64,000 bases of DNA from Nocardia puris (GCF_003315035.1 NZ_QNRE01000002.1:620001-684000), one strand, 5' to 3'. Counted from the first letter of the stretch, positions 33,647-42,080 are shown. The notes: generated by a model not told the origin, from the letters alone. Numbers and translations: made by a program.

Positions 33647-35107
33647 TCAGTTCACTTCCACGGCCGGCTCGCGCCGGGGCGCGGCCACCGGGCCCGCATC
33701 GCCCGCGCGGAATTCCGGCACCAGGGACGCGACCGCCGCCAGCACCGCGGCCACCAGGCACAACACCATCGACCACCGCAGCGACACCACCGACGCCGCA
33801 GTGCCGAACGCCAGCAGCAATCCAGTGGCGGCGGCGATGCAGAAGGTCGCCGAAAGCCGTTGCGTGAGTTGCAGGAACGAGGCCGCCACGCCGTGCAGCG
33901 ACGGCGGCGAGAACCCGAGCGTCACCACGCGCAGCGGCGGCTCCACGACCCCGCTGGACAGGCCCGCCGCCACCTGGATCACCGACAGCGCCGCGAACAA
34001 CGCCATCCCGTCCCACCAGAACGACACCAGCACACTGGCGCCCACGCACAGCGCCGCCACCACCAACCCGTGGGTCACCACGGCCGCGCCGTGTCGCGCG
34101 AACAAGCGCTGGCCCCAGCGCGCGGCCACCAGGCGCGCCACCGCCGACGGGATCATCGCGGCCGCCACGGCCAGCGCCGGAATCCCGAGTGCCTGGAGGA
34201 AGAACACCGTCTTGACGGTGCCGAACGCCAACCCCGACCCGAACCACAACAGCGCCACCACATTTCCGGTGACGTAGCCCCTGGACCGCATCAGCGCGGG
34301 CGCGAACAGCGGCAGCCGCCCCCGCCGCGCGTAGCCGCGCTCCCACAGCACCAGCCCCGCGACGAGGACGCCGCAGAACACGACGACGGCCACCACCGCG
34401 CGCCCCGGCAGCCCCGGATCGATGACCGGAATCGTCACCAGCACCACCAGCGCGCCGAGCGCCGCGATCCCGGGCAGGTCCAGATCCGTGGCGCGCCGCA
34501 CCCGCACGTCCCGGGGCAGTCCGCGCACGCCGAGCACGATCGTCGCGATCGTGAACGGCACCGGCGCCAGCAACACGGCCCGCCACGCGTACTCCTGCGG
34601 CAGCACCCACAGCGCCACCCCGGCCGCGACCGGTCCCGCGATGGCGGCCAGCGCGCCGGCGGCGGTGTAGCGCGCCAGCGCGCGCAGCCGGTCCGGGCCG
34701 GTGAAGACGTCCTGGATCACGCCGAGCACCTGCGCGCTGATCACGCCCGCGCCGAAACCCTGGATCAGCCGTCCGCCGATCAACGGCCACGCGCCCGGCG
34801 CGCACGCCGAGACGACCGCCCCGACCAGGAACAGCGCGAGCCCCGCGATATACAGCTTCCGCCGTCCGTAGGCGTCGCCGAGGCGGCCGGCCGGGGCGAG
34901 TCCGAGCCCGAAGGTCAGCGAGAACGCCGCCAGGAACCACTGCACGCCCGCGTTCGACAGGCCGAGGTTCGCCTGCACGGCCGGCGCGGTGAACGCCACC
35001 ACCGCGCTGTCGAGCAGCGTGGCGAAACCCGCGCCGAGGCAGCACCACAGGGCGGCACGGTGATCAGGGGCTGGTCGCACGTCCGGACCGTACCGGGCGC
35101 CCGACAT
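33647..35107 (-). CDS. MFS transporter, DHA2-like
   Basis: A 486-residue membrane protein of the major facilitator superfamily, with 12-14 predicted helices. Motif A is GRLGDAYGRRKLYIAG after helix 2, and the QGFGAGVISAQVLGVIQDVF segment resembles motif C of the EmrB/QacA group. That group usually exports drugs, but position upstream of a GH3 glycosidase would also fit sugar or glycoside transport. A repeat with palindromic core lies directly upstream of the ATG. Confidence 0.85.
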   Translation of the reverse strand: MSGARYGPDVRPAPDHRAALWCCLGAGFATLLDSAVVAFTAPAVQANLGLSNAGVQWFLAAFSLTFGLGLAPAGRLGDAYGRRKLYIAGLALFLVGAVVSACAPGAWPLIGGRLIQGFGAGVISAQVLGVIQDVFTGPDRLRALARYTAAGALAAIAGPVAAGVALWVLPQEYAWRAVLLAPVPFTIATIVLGVRGLPRDVRVRRATDLDLPGIAALGALVVLVTIPVIDPGLPGRAVVAVVVFCGVLVAGLVLWERGYARRGRLPLFAPALMRSRGYVTGNVVALLWFGSGLAFGTVKTVFFLQALGIPALAVAAAMIPSAVARLVAARWGQRLFARHGAAVVTHGLVVAALCVGASVLVSFWWDGMALFAALSVIQVAAGLSSGVVEPPLRVVTLGFSPPSLHGVAASFLQLTQRLSATFCIAAATGLLLAFGTAASVVSLRWSMVLCLVAAVLAAVASLVPEFRAGDAGPVAAPRREPAVEVN

Positions 35108-35136
35108 CGCTTCCGTTCCCGGAAACGCTTCCGTTC
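35108..35136. promoter_or_regulatory. Direct repeat and palindrome before the MFS-GH3 unit, possible LacI-type site
   Basis: CGCTTCCGTTC occurs twice (35108-35118 and 35126-35136), 18 bp apart, and between them CGGAAACGCTTCCG (35120-35133) is palindromic at 12 of 14 positions. LacI-family sites have this CG-centred form. It touches the MFS start codon, so binding would block the transcript. Confidence 0.4.
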
Positions 35137-35245
35137 AGGATGATCCACCGAAATCGCGGTGAGCCGAAATCCCGCGCGATCCACCGGAGTCGGCGCAGGA
35201 GACGGCAGCCGGTCCGCGTACGAACCGGCCGCCGTCAGCGCGCGA

Positions 35246-35827
35246 TCAGAGGCTCTCGGCGAGCGCCTTGGCATCCTTGCGGACCCCGAAGGCGGTGATG
35301 ATCTCCATGATGCCGAGCACGATCAACCAGATGCCCGCGACCAGCGTCAGGGTCGCGACCGAGGTGACCGGCCACACGATCAGCACCACGCCCGCGATGG
35401 CGGTGATGACGCCGAAGAACAGCTGCCAGCCCCGCCCCGGCATCTCCGGGTCGGACAGGGCCGCCACCACCACGGCGACGCCGCGGAAGAGCCAGCCGAT
35501 GCCGATGAAGATGCCGAGCAGCAGGATCGAGGCCAGTTCGTCGCGGAAGCAGAAGATACCGATGATGATCGAGAGCACGCCGCTGATGAAGTACAGCACG
35601 CGCATTCCCGCGCTCGCGGTCGCGCCGAAGGCGGCCACGAGCTGCAATACCCCGGAGATCACCAGGTAGATGCCGAACAGGACGCCCGCGACCAACAGCG
35701 TCTTTCCCGGCCACACCAGAATCATCACACCGAGGATCACCGAGAGCGCCCCGGTGACGAGGACGGTTGTCCAGGCGCTCTTGGCGAGCGCCTCCAGGGG
35801 ACCCTCCAGCACACTGTTTGTCGTCAT
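35246..35827 (-). CDS. HdeD-family (DUF308) membrane protein
   Basis: A 193-residue membrane protein of six helices arranged as DUF308 repeats: VLVTGALSVILGVMILVWPGKTLLVAGVLFGIYLVISGV, YFISGVLSIIIGIFCF and GVITAIAGVVLIVWPVTSVATLTLVAGIWLIVLGIMEI. The WPG/WPV turns are typical. E. coli HdeD contributes to acid resistance; actinobacterial members are unstudied stress proteins. ATG 35827. Two DosR-like boxes lie 74-120 bp upstream. Confidence 0.88.
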   Translation of the reverse strand: MTTNSVLEGPLEALAKSAWTTVLVTGALSVILGVMILVWPGKTLLVAGVLFGIYLVISGVLQLVAAFGATASAGMRVLYFISGVLSIIIGIFCFRDELASILLLGIFIGIGWLFRGVAVVVAALSDPEMPGRGWQLFFGVITAIAGVVLIVWPVTSVATLTLVAGIWLIVLGIMEIITAFGVRKDAKALAESL

Positions 35828-35900
35828 GATCAGATGTTAGGCCCGCGACCAGTGGATTTCGGGGTTATCGCGGCAGCAACGCGCCGCCCGATACGCACTG

Positions 35901-35947
35901 GTGACCTAAGTCCTCACCGGGCCGGGGACCTAGGTCCCCACCGGGCT
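35901..35947. promoter_or_regulatory. Tandem DosR/DevR-like boxes upstream of the HdeD-family gene
   Basis: Two 23-bp copies (35901-35923 and 35925-35947), 19 of 23 positions identical. The second contains the perfect 16-bp palindrome GGGGACCTAGGTCCCC (35924-35939); the first reads GTGACCTAAGTCCTCAC. Both resemble the mycobacterial DosR consensus core GGGACTWWAGTCCC. The second copy overlaps the 3' end of the neighbouring gene, including its TAG stop. Confidence 0.5.
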
Positions 35948-36343
35948 GATGTTCACCATCCACGAGATGCCGAAACGGTCGCGGCACATGCCGAATTCGT
36001 CGCCCCACATCTGCTTCTCCAGCGGCACGGTCACGACGCCGCCTTCGATCAGTTTGCCCCAATAGCCGCGCAGTTCCTCGGCCGCGTCGCCGCTGAGGCT
36101 GATGGAGATGGCGCTGCCCGGTTCGTACTCCATGCCGGGCGGGGTGTCCGAGGCCATCAGCGTGTACCCGCTGGGCGTCTCCAGCTGGCCGTGCATGACC
36201 AGATCCGCGCCGGGCGCGTCCTTGTCACCGAACTCGCCGAAGGTGCTGATCCGCAGGGTGCCGCCGAAGACGTCGCGGTAGAATTCGAGCGCCGGGCGCG
36301 CGTTGTCGCCGAAGCCCAGGTACGGGTTGAGCGTGGAGACCAT
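35930..36343 (-). CDS. PhnB-like VOC-family protein
   Basis: A 137-residue protein of the PhnB/3-demethylubiquinone-9-like VOC group: LNPYLGFGDNARPALEFYRDVFGGTLRISTFGEFG, LMASDTPPGMEY and QMWGDEFGMCRDRFGISWMVNI. Ligand unknown. GAGGAG is 7 nt before ATG 36343, which decides the start. Its stop codon lies in the middle of a DosR-like palindrome that serves the next gene. Confidence 0.87.
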   Translation of the reverse strand: MVSTLNPYLGFGDNARPALEFYRDVFGGTLRISTFGEFGDKDAPGADLVMHGQLETPSGYTLMASDTPPGMEYEPGSAISISLSGDAAEELRGYWGKLIEGGVVTVPLEKQMWGDEFGMCRDRFGISWMVNISPVGT

Positions 36344-36540
36344 GGCATAGCTCCTCACCTGTAGTTTTCCGCCACCGGCGAGCCTACTGCGCCCGCGCGG
36401 AGGGTGGCGTCGATTACGTCCCGGGCCGCGGACGTTTACCGCTCAACCCCCCGGGGAAGTCATCGGTCAGTGCCTCTCGCCGCGCGTGGTCGCGAGGCGG
36501 AGAACATGATTCGTGGGCTTCGGGTTGCTAGGGAGAAAAG

Positions 36541-37521
36541 GTGGCGGTTGTACTCGTGCTCCAGGCACGCGGACTCGGTGATGTGCTCACCGCGGTCCCG
36601 GCGCTTCGCGCGCTGCGGCGGGCCCGGCCGAGCGATCACATCGTCCTGGCCGCACCCCACCGTCTGAAGCCGATCGTCGATCTCATCGCGTCGGTGGACA
36701 CCCTGCTGCCGACCCCCGATCTGGGGACCTTGCGCTGGGACGGACCGCCGCCCGAACTCGCGGTCAACCTGCACGGCGCCAACACCGAGAGCATCGTGGA
36801 GCTGACCAAGATCGCCCCCGGCCGCGTGCTCACCTACCGCAATCCGGCGTTCCCCGAATACGGCGGCCCGGAGTGGGTGGAGGACATGCATCCGGTGGAG
36901 CGGTGGTGTCATCTGCTCGAATCCGACGGGATCGTCGCCGACCGGCGCAATCTGGGCTTGGTGCCGCCGGTCTCGACCACCAGCCACCGCGACTGCGTGG
37001 TGGTGCACGTGGGCGCGGGCGCGCCCGCCCGCCGCTGGCCGCCCGAGCGGTTCGCCGCGGTGGTGCGGCATCTGCTGGTGCTGGGCCGCGAGGTGGTGCT
37101 CACCGGTGACGACTCCGAGCGCGATCTCGCGCTGTCGGTCGCCGCGCGGGCCGGACTGTCCACGCACCGGGTGCTGGCCGGCCAACAGAACCTCATCGAC
37201 ATCGCCGCCACCGTCGCCGAGGCGGCGCTGCTCATCAGCGGCGACACCGGCGTCGCCCGGCTGGCCACCGCGTTCGGCACCCGCACCGTGCTGCTGTTCG
37301 GGCCCACGCCGCCGCGCTGGGGCGGGCCGCCGCCGCATCTGCTGGGCAGGCACGCGGTGCTGTGGGCGGGGCAGGTCGGCGATCCGCACGCCGACACCCC
37401 CGACCCCGGTCTGCTCAGCATCGACGTGCCCGACGTGATCGCGGCGCTGGAGAAGCAGCTCAATCAGCGCACCTGGCCGGGGACGGCCGGGCGCAGGCCC
37501 ACCTACCGCCGGGTGGGCTGA
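36541..37521 (+). CDS. Glycosyltransferase family 9 (heptosyltransferase-like)
   Basis: A 326-residue GT9 protein. N-terminal VLVLQARGLGDVLTAVPALRALRRARP is the acceptor-side signature; the C-terminal half has VVHVGAGAPARRWPPERFAAVVRHLL, VVLTGDDSERDLA and LISGDTGVARLATAFGTRTVLLFGPTPP, the nucleotide-sugar site. Family members add heptose to lipopolysaccharide in Gram-negatives; actinobacteria lack LPS, so the acceptor is probably a cell-wall glycan or glycolipid. AGGGAGAAAAG precedes GTG 36541. The last 19 bp overlap the convergent ArsR gene. Confidence 0.87.
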   Translation: MAVVLVLQARGLGDVLTAVPALRALRRARPSDHIVLAAPHRLKPIVDLIASVDTLLPTPDLGTLRWDGPPPELAVNLHGANTESIVELTKIAPGRVLTYRNPAFPEYGGPEWVEDMHPVERWCHLLESDGIVADRRNLGLVPPVSTTSHRDCVVVHVGAGAPARRWPPERFAAVVRHLLVLGREVVLTGDDSERDLALSVAARAGLSTHRVLAGQQNLIDIAATVAEAALLISGDTGVARLATAFGTRTVLLFGPTPPRWGGPPPHLLGRHAVLWAGQVGDPHADTPDPGLLSIDVPDVIAALEKQLNQRTWPGTAGRRPTYRRVG

Positions 37522-37862
37522 GCGGGTTCGCCGCCCGGCCTGGTCTCGCTCTCGGTCCTGGCCTCGCTCAGCGCGGCCGCGTAGGCGGCCAGCGCGCTGG
37601 GCCAGAACTGTTCCAGGTAGTCGCGGGCGTCGCCGAGCCCGCGCGGGTCCAGCGTGTAGAGCCGCCGGGTGCCCTCCGGCCGCACCGCCACCAGGCGCGC
37701 CGCCTTCAGGATCTTCAGATGCTGGGAGACCGCCGAACTGCTCACCCCGACCTGGGCCGCCAGTTCGCCCACCGAGCGCGGACCCTGCGGCAAGGCCTCG
37801 AACAGGGCGCGCCGGGTGGGGTCGGCCAGCGCTTCGAGCGCCCGAACTCCGTTAGTCGCCAC
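37503..37862 (-). CDS. ArsR-family transcriptional regulator
   Basis: A 119-residue winged-helix regulator: ALEALADPTRRALFEALPQGPRSVGELAAQVGVSSSAVSQHLKILKAARLVAVRPEGTRRLYTLDP. There are no clustered cysteines, so it is not a typical metal sensor; it belongs to the SdpR-like set that often works with SRPBCC proteins. GTG 37862 has no clear ribosome site, and an inverted repeat begins 7 nt upstream, so the transcript may be leaderless and self-controlled. Confidence 0.87.
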   Translation of the reverse strand: MATNGVRALEALADPTRRALFEALPQGPRSVGELAAQVGVSSSAVSQHLKILKAARLVAVRPEGTRRLYTLDPRGLGDARDYLEQFWPSALAAYAAALSEARTESETRPGGEPAQPTRR

Positions 37863-37868
37863 TCACAT

Positions 37869-37889
37869 AGTGTGATCAACTGGCACACT
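37869..37889. promoter_or_regulatory. Inverted repeat at the arsR start, candidate self-operator
   Basis: AGTGTG (37869-37874) and CACACT (37884-37889), perfect 6-bp arms with a 9-nt spacer, immediately upstream of the ArsR start codon. Confidence 0.45.
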
Positions 37890-37948
37890 TCCGGTCAACT
37901 TGCGCGATTACCCCAAATCGCGAGGTCACAAACGGAGACACGCCGCGT

Positions 37949-37965
37949 CGTTACCTAGTCGTGAC
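37949..37965 (-). promoter_or_regulatory. MtrA-like box upstream of the M23 peptidase gene
   Basis: On the minus strand GTCACG-ACTAG-GTAACG: two near-identical hexamers 11 bp apart, the form reported for MtrA response-regulator sites (GTAAC-type direct repeats), which control cell-wall hydrolase genes in actinobacteria. It lies about 80-100 bp before the peptidase start. Confidence 0.4.
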
Positions 37966-38046
37966 ACGCCACCTGGGCTTTTGTACCCCTGTGAGGGTAA
38001 CCACAAGATTACGGAACGCCGTGAGGACTCCCGTACGTTCGTTTCC

Positions 38047-38730
38047 ATGCCCGTGACCGATCCGTTACTTTACCGGCGGCCCGGCGTGACCCGCTCTCGC
38101 CGACGCCGCGTCGCCACCCGCGCCGTGGCCGTCTCCGCCGCCGTCGGCGCCTCGCTCGGCCTGTTCGCCGCCGTGGGCCCCGACGACGCCGCTCCCGCGG
38201 CTGCCGACTCCATCGAGTCGCACGCCGTGGAGTTCACCGCCTTCACACCCCGCGAAGCGCAGATGCCCCAGATCGTGCCCGAGCCCGTCCTGTGGGAACA
38301 GCACCGCCTGGCCCAGGAGGCCGCGCGCCCCAAGACCGTCCGTCCGGTCGCGGGAATGCTGACCTCGCACTACGGTATGCGCTGGGGCGCGATGCACGCC
38401 GGTCTGGACTTCGGTGACCCGATGGGCGCGCCGATCGTCTCCGTCACCGACGGCGTCGTCCTCGAGGCCGGTCCCGCCTCCGGCTTCGGCCTGTGGGTCC
38501 GCATCCAGCAGGACGACGGCAGCGTCGGCGTCTACGGCCACATGCAGGACATCCTGGTGTCGGTCGGCCAGCACGTCCGCGCCGGTGACGTGATCGCCAC
38601 CGTCGGCAGCCGCGGCTACTCCACCGGTCCGCACCTGCACTACGAGGTGCACATGCCCGGTGTGGGTCCGATCGACCCGATCCCGTGGCTGGCCGCGCGC
38701 GGTGTGGACGTGTTCCGCCACCCGGCCTGA
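38047..38730 (+). CDS. Secreted M23-family metallopeptidase (peptidoglycan hydrolase)
   Basis: A 227-residue exported LytM-type peptidase. A basic N-region (TRSRRRRVATR) and hydrophobic stretch to about residue 60 act as signal or anchor. The zinc site is HAGLDFGDPMG (H, D) with the third ligand and catalytic His in GPHLHYEVH; TSHYGMRWGAMH and VGVYGHMQDILVSVGQHVRAGDVIATVG are family hallmarks. It should cut peptide bridges in peptidoglycan. ATG 38047 is the closest start to the signal sequence. A candidate MtrA site and a long upstream region suggest control with cell division. Confidence 0.9.
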   Translation: MPVTDPLLYRRPGVTRSRRRRVATRAVAVSAAVGASLGLFAAVGPDDAAPAAADSIESHAVEFTAFTPREAQMPQIVPEPVLWEQHRLAQEAARPKTVRPVAGMLTSHYGMRWGAMHAGLDFGDPMGAPIVSVTDGVVLEAGPASGFGLWVRIQQDDGSVGVYGHMQDILVSVGQHVRAGDVIATVGSRGYSTGPHLHYEVHMPGVGPIDPIPWLAARGVDVFRHPA

Positions 38731-38777
38731 TGTATCGGGTTCGCGAGTGAGATGAGGGGCTCGCGAAACTCCTCCGG

Positions 38778-38818
38778 CACCCGTGCCCGCGAACGACTTT
38801 CGTTCGCGGGCACGGGTG
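38778..38818 (+). terminator. Strong intrinsic terminator after the M23 gene
   Basis: A perfect 19-bp stem (38778-38796 with 38800-38818) closed by a 3-nt CTT loop and followed by TTT. It lies 48 nt past the M23 stop and is the strongest hairpin in the window. Confidence 0.9.
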
Positions 38819-38927
38819 TTTCGCGTACCGGGGAGTGAGCTGGAGCGCGATCCGGTACCACGGTATGAGCCGCGAATCGTCCCGTCGCGGGACGTGGGCG
38901 CGCGCCGCCGATTCCTACCGTCATCGC

Positions 38928-39956
38928 ATGGTCACCACCGAGATCGCCGCACCCGCCACGATCCGCGCCACGACGGGTCTGCACCGGCCGCTGCTGTACA
39001 TGTCCGCCGCGATGGCGACGCTCACCCTCGCCTCGGTGATCGGCATGCTCGCCGACGACCGGCAGCTGCTGGGCGAGTCGGTGTGGTTGAAGACGTTCAA
39101 ATTCGGGTTCGCGTTCGCCCTCTACGGTCTCACCTTGGCGTGGCTGCTCTCCTTGCCGCACAAAGGATCCCGCTTCACGTGGTGGTTGGGGACGGTGTTC
39201 GCGGTGACCGGCGTGATCGACGTGGGATTCATCGTCCTGCAAGCCGCGCGCGGCACGTTCAGCCACTTCAATACCGCCGAGGACCCGGTCAACTCGATCG
39301 GCCAGACGGTGTTCGCGTCCGGCGTGCCCGGACTGTTCTTCGCGAATGTGCTCATCATGGTCATGCTGATATGGCAGCGCCTGGCGGACCGGCCGACCAC
39401 ACGGGCCATACAAGCGGGCCTTGTGCTGGCCGTGATGGGTATGGCGCTCGGCTATCTCATGGGGTTCACGGGGAAGCAGCTCGTGCGCGACGCCAACGGC
39501 GACATAGTCGAGTTGGTCGCCGGCCATACCGTTCTGCCGGACGGAGCTCCCGGGGAACTGGTGCGCGACGCCGGGCCGGGGATGCCGATCACGCAGTGGA
39601 GCACGGTCGGTGGCGATCTGCGCGTCCCGCACTTCGTCGGCCTGCACGGCATCCAGGTCCTGCTGCTCGCCGCGGTGGTGCTGGCCTGGCTGGCGCACCG
39701 GCACGTCTGGCTGCGCGACGAACGCACCCGCGCCGTGCTCGTCGGTGTGCTGGCCCTCGGCTACGGCGGAGCGCTGGTCATCGTGTTCACCCAGGCGATG
39801 CGCGCGCAGCCCCTGATCCATCCCGACGCCGCCACCCTGGCGGCCGCCGCGGCCGTCCTCGGATTCGTCGCCCTCACGACCGCGACCGTTTACACCCGCG
39901 CCCGCGCGGAACTCGACGCCAGGCCGCGGCCCACCGTCCGCAGTTCCACCGCGTGA
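38928..39956 (+). CDS. Polytopic membrane protein, unknown function
   Basis: A 342-residue protein with about eight hydrophobic helices: LYMSAAMATLTLASVIGML, FKFGFAFALYGLTLAWLLSL, WLGTVFAVTGVIDVGFIVL, VFASGVPGLFFANVLIMVMLIW, AGLVLAVMGMALGYLMGF, HGIQVLLLAAVVLAWL, LVGVLALGYGGALVIVF and a last one near 310-330. The loop around residues 190-235 is polar and contains PHFVGLHGIQ with histidines inside or near the membrane. Such proteins are widespread in actinobacteria with no known role. ATG 38928 is preferred over an in-frame GTG upstream, as the extra residues are not hydrophobic. Confidence 0.75.
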   Translation: MVTTEIAAPATIRATTGLHRPLLYMSAAMATLTLASVIGMLADDRQLLGESVWLKTFKFGFAFALYGLTLAWLLSLPHKGSRFTWWLGTVFAVTGVIDVGFIVLQAARGTFSHFNTAEDPVNSIGQTVFASGVPGLFFANVLIMVMLIWQRLADRPTTRAIQAGLVLAVMGMALGYLMGFTGKQLVRDANGDIVELVAGHTVLPDGAPGELVRDAGPGMPITQWSTVGGDLRVPHFVGLHGIQVLLLAAVVLAWLAHRHVWLRDERTRAVLVGVLALGYGGALVIVFTQAMRAQPLIHPDAATLAAAAAVLGFVALTTATVYTRARAELDARPRPTVRSSTA

Positions 39957-40151
39957 GAGGCCCGGCCCGCTCGTTCCGGCGTGTTGACCAGGTTCGCTGC
40001 GTAGCATGAAACAGAGCAACCTCACCCGGGCGCAACGCCTCGAACAGCGGGAACCGAGCCCGACCGCGACGCATCCTCGGACCACGCACCCCGATGTTCA
40101 GGCCGCGCCGCCGGCGTTTGTTCCGGTACGCGCACAGCACAGGAGGCGCTC

Positions 40152-40640
40152 ATGTCCACCGAGTCGATCGAACCCGCCGACATCCCCGCCGGACGTGACC
40201 CCGCCCTGGACCGGCTCGACTTCCTGGTCGGGACCTGGGAGACGGCGGCCCACTTCCGAGCCGGGTTCCTTGGGCCGGGCGCGCCGGAGCTGACGGTGCC
40301 GGGCAGGTCCACCTTCGAGTGGGTGCCGGGCAAGCACTTCCTGACCGAACGGTCCGTCAGCGACCATCCGGACATGCCGGACGCCCTGAACGTCATCGGG
40401 TACCAGGGCGACGACGTCTTCGTCATGCACACCTACGACTCGCGCGGTGTCACCCGCACGTATCGGATGAAGCTGGACTCGGCGACGTGGATCATCTGGC
40501 GGTTCGAGCCGGGTTTCTCCCAGCGGTGGGTCGGCGCGATCTCCGACGGCGGCGACCGCGTGAGCGGGGCCTACGAGATCTCGGCGAACGGCGAGCAGTG
40601 GACCGAGGACTTCCCGCTCACCTACCGGCGCGTCGGCTGA
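40152..40640 (+). CDS. DUF1579-like (lipocalin-like) protein
   Basis: A 162-residue soluble protein. LDRLDFLVGTWETAAHF, GRSTFEWVPGKHFLTERSVSD, ALNVIGYQGDDVFVMHTYDSRGVTRTYRMKL and the final strand match DUF1579-type single beta-barrels. Role unknown. AGGAGG lies 7 nt upstream of ATG 40152. The stop is next to the end of a convergent gene, with no terminator between. Confidence 0.72.
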   Translation: MSTESIEPADIPAGRDPALDRLDFLVGTWETAAHFRAGFLGPGAPELTVPGRSTFEWVPGKHFLTERSVSDHPDMPDALNVIGYQGDDVFVMHTYDSRGVTRTYRMKLDSATWIIWRFEPGFSQRWVGAISDGGDRVSGAYEISANGEQWTEDFPLTYRRVG

Positions 40641-40641
40641 G

Positions 40642-40980
40642 TCACCGCAGGCGTTCGGCGTCGCGGGCGAGGTCCACCAGGGTCGCGCTGAGCGCGGCCA
40701 GTTCGTCGCGGTCGGCGCCCTCCTGGATGGCGGTGGCGACGTCCTCGGCCGCGCAGCGCGCCGCGAACCACCGGTCTGCCAGATCGGCCGCCTCCTGCGC
40801 GCTGAGCACCACCGAATCCTCCGGAATCCCGGTGCCCTTCAAGCTGTTCCGGTGTTCGTAGGCCCGCTGCCGGCACGACTGCCTGCAGTACCGCCTGCGC
40901 CGCCCGCCCTCCGACTCCACGATCTCCCGCCCGCACCACAGGCACGACAGATGACGATCGACGACGGTACGACCCGGCAT
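40642..40980 (-). CDS. Small cysteine-rich (zinc-finger-like) protein
   Basis: A 112-residue protein. The N-terminal half holds CLWCGREIVESEGGRRRRYCRQSC, a C-x2-C...C-x3-C arrangement that could bind zinc, flanked by many Arg; the second half is an amphipathic helix region (AQEAADLADRWFAARCAAEDVATAIQE). This architecture is common in actinobacteria, with unknown function; nucleic-acid binding is a guess from the basic finger. ATG 40980 is the most likely start, though GTG 40995 is possible. Confidence 0.65.
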   Translation of the reverse strand: MPGRTVVDRHLSCLWCGREIVESEGGRRRRYCRQSCRQRAYEHRNSLKGTGIPEDSVVLSAQEAADLADRWFAARCAAEDVATAIQEGADRDELAALSATLVDLARDAERLR

Positions 40981-41109
40981 GGACGCATGAGGCACGCCGG
41001 ACACGATAGCGCGCCCCTCCCCACCCCTCCCACCAACGCCGCACGTTGACACGTCACCCACGCGGCCCCGGCGTCGCGCAGCGTGGCAATCCGTGGGCCA
41101 CTGTCGAGC

Positions 41110-42006
41110 TCAGAGCGTGGGCAGCTCGTCGAGGATCCGCTCGCGCAGGAAGGTGTCGATCGAGCGGCGCTGTTGCGCGTCGGCCGCGGTCAGCGGGGCG
41201 CGCACCGCGACCGGGAATCCCGGGAGGCGGGTGGCGACGGCGGCTTTGGCGAAAGCGATGTCGCTGAGCGGGATCTCGCGCCGGAACGCGCTGTAGCGGT
41301 CGAAGATCGCTTGCGCCGCGTCGGCGCGCGGCAGGTCATCGCGGGCCACCGCGCGGGCGATCGCGACGGGCAGTTCCGCCACCGGCCCGCCCGCGCCGCT
41401 CACCACACCGTCGACGCCCAAGGCGCGCACGCGGGCACCCGCGCCGTCGTCGCCGAGATACACCGACAGCCGGGGGCGCAACGCGGTCATCGCCGCGGTC
41501 ACGTCGCGATCCTTGCCGGACTCCTTCACCCCGACCAGCTGCGGGAACTCCGCCGCCAGCCGCTCGAGCACGGCCCCGCTGATCACGTTCCCCGTGTGCC
41601 GGGGAAAGTTGTACAACCACACCGGCATCGAAACCCGTTGCAGCACTTGCCGGAAGAACGCCTCGACACCCGTCGCGTCGGCGAAGTAGTACGGCGCGAC
41701 CACCGCGACCGCGTCCGCGTACTCCCGCGCGTGGTCCGCGAGGGCGACCACATCCTCGACCGCCGTCGCTCCGACGTGCGCGATCACCGTCCCTGCCCAC
41801 GATGCGCGGCTGCGCTCCAGCAGCGTCCGCCGCTCCCCCACGGTCAGACTCGGGAACTCCCCCGTCGTCCCGCCGACCAGCATCGAACGGACTCCCGCCG
41901 ACGCGGACAATGCCAGGAAGTCCGCCAGCGCACCGTGATCCACCCGCCCGGACTCCCCGAACGGCGTTACCGACGCCACCACCGGCGAAACGATCTCCAC
42001 ATCCAC
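41110..42006 (-). CDS. DapA-family class I aldolase (dihydrodipicolinate synthase-like)
   Basis: A 298-residue TIM-barrel aldolase/lyase. Family marks: VASVTPFGESGRVDHGALADFL, the pyruvate-binding GGTTGEFPSLT, Tyr in WLYNFPRHTG, and the Schiff-base Lys in LVGVKESGKD; VVSGAGGPVAEL comes near the end. Whether it makes dihydrodipicolinate or is a related aldolase is open: no lysine-pathway gene is nearby, so a catabolic aldolase is more likely. Two GTG starts (42006 and 42000) are possible. Confidence 0.85.
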   Translation of the reverse strand: MDVEIVSPVVASVTPFGESGRVDHGALADFLALSASAGVRSMLVGGTTGEFPSLTVGERRTLLERSRASWAGTVIAHVGATAVEDVVALADHAREYADAVAVVAPYYFADATGVEAFFRQVLQRVSMPVWLYNFPRHTGNVISGAVLERLAAEFPQLVGVKESGKDRDVTAAMTALRPRLSVYLGDDGAGARVRALGVDGVVSGAGGPVAELPVAIARAVARDDLPRADAAQAIFDRYSAFRREIPLSDIAFAKAAVATRLPGFPVAVRAPLTAADAQQRRSIDTFLRERILDELPTL

Positions 42007-42080
42007 CCCACCACATTCCCACGAACCGGCCCGCGACCGGTCCCCTTCCCCGGTGCGGCAGCCGCACCGGGGAAGACCAC

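Noticed and set aside
30801..34277. A 1158-residue plus-strand open frame antisense to the GH3 gene
   Set aside because: His/Arg/Gln-rich low-complexity peptide, the usual antisense shadow in high-GC DNA; the minus-strand frames match known families.
31344..35048. A single 1234-residue minus-strand protein including the GH3 enzyme
   Set aside because: Everything before ATG 33569 is Gly/Arg-rich out-of-frame sequence from the MFS transporter gene; a good ribosome site precedes 33569.
37900..38046. c-di-AMP (ydaO-type) riboswitch before the M23 peptidase gene
   Set aside because: Such switches often precede wall hydrolase genes, but the conserved ydaO core segments could not be found.
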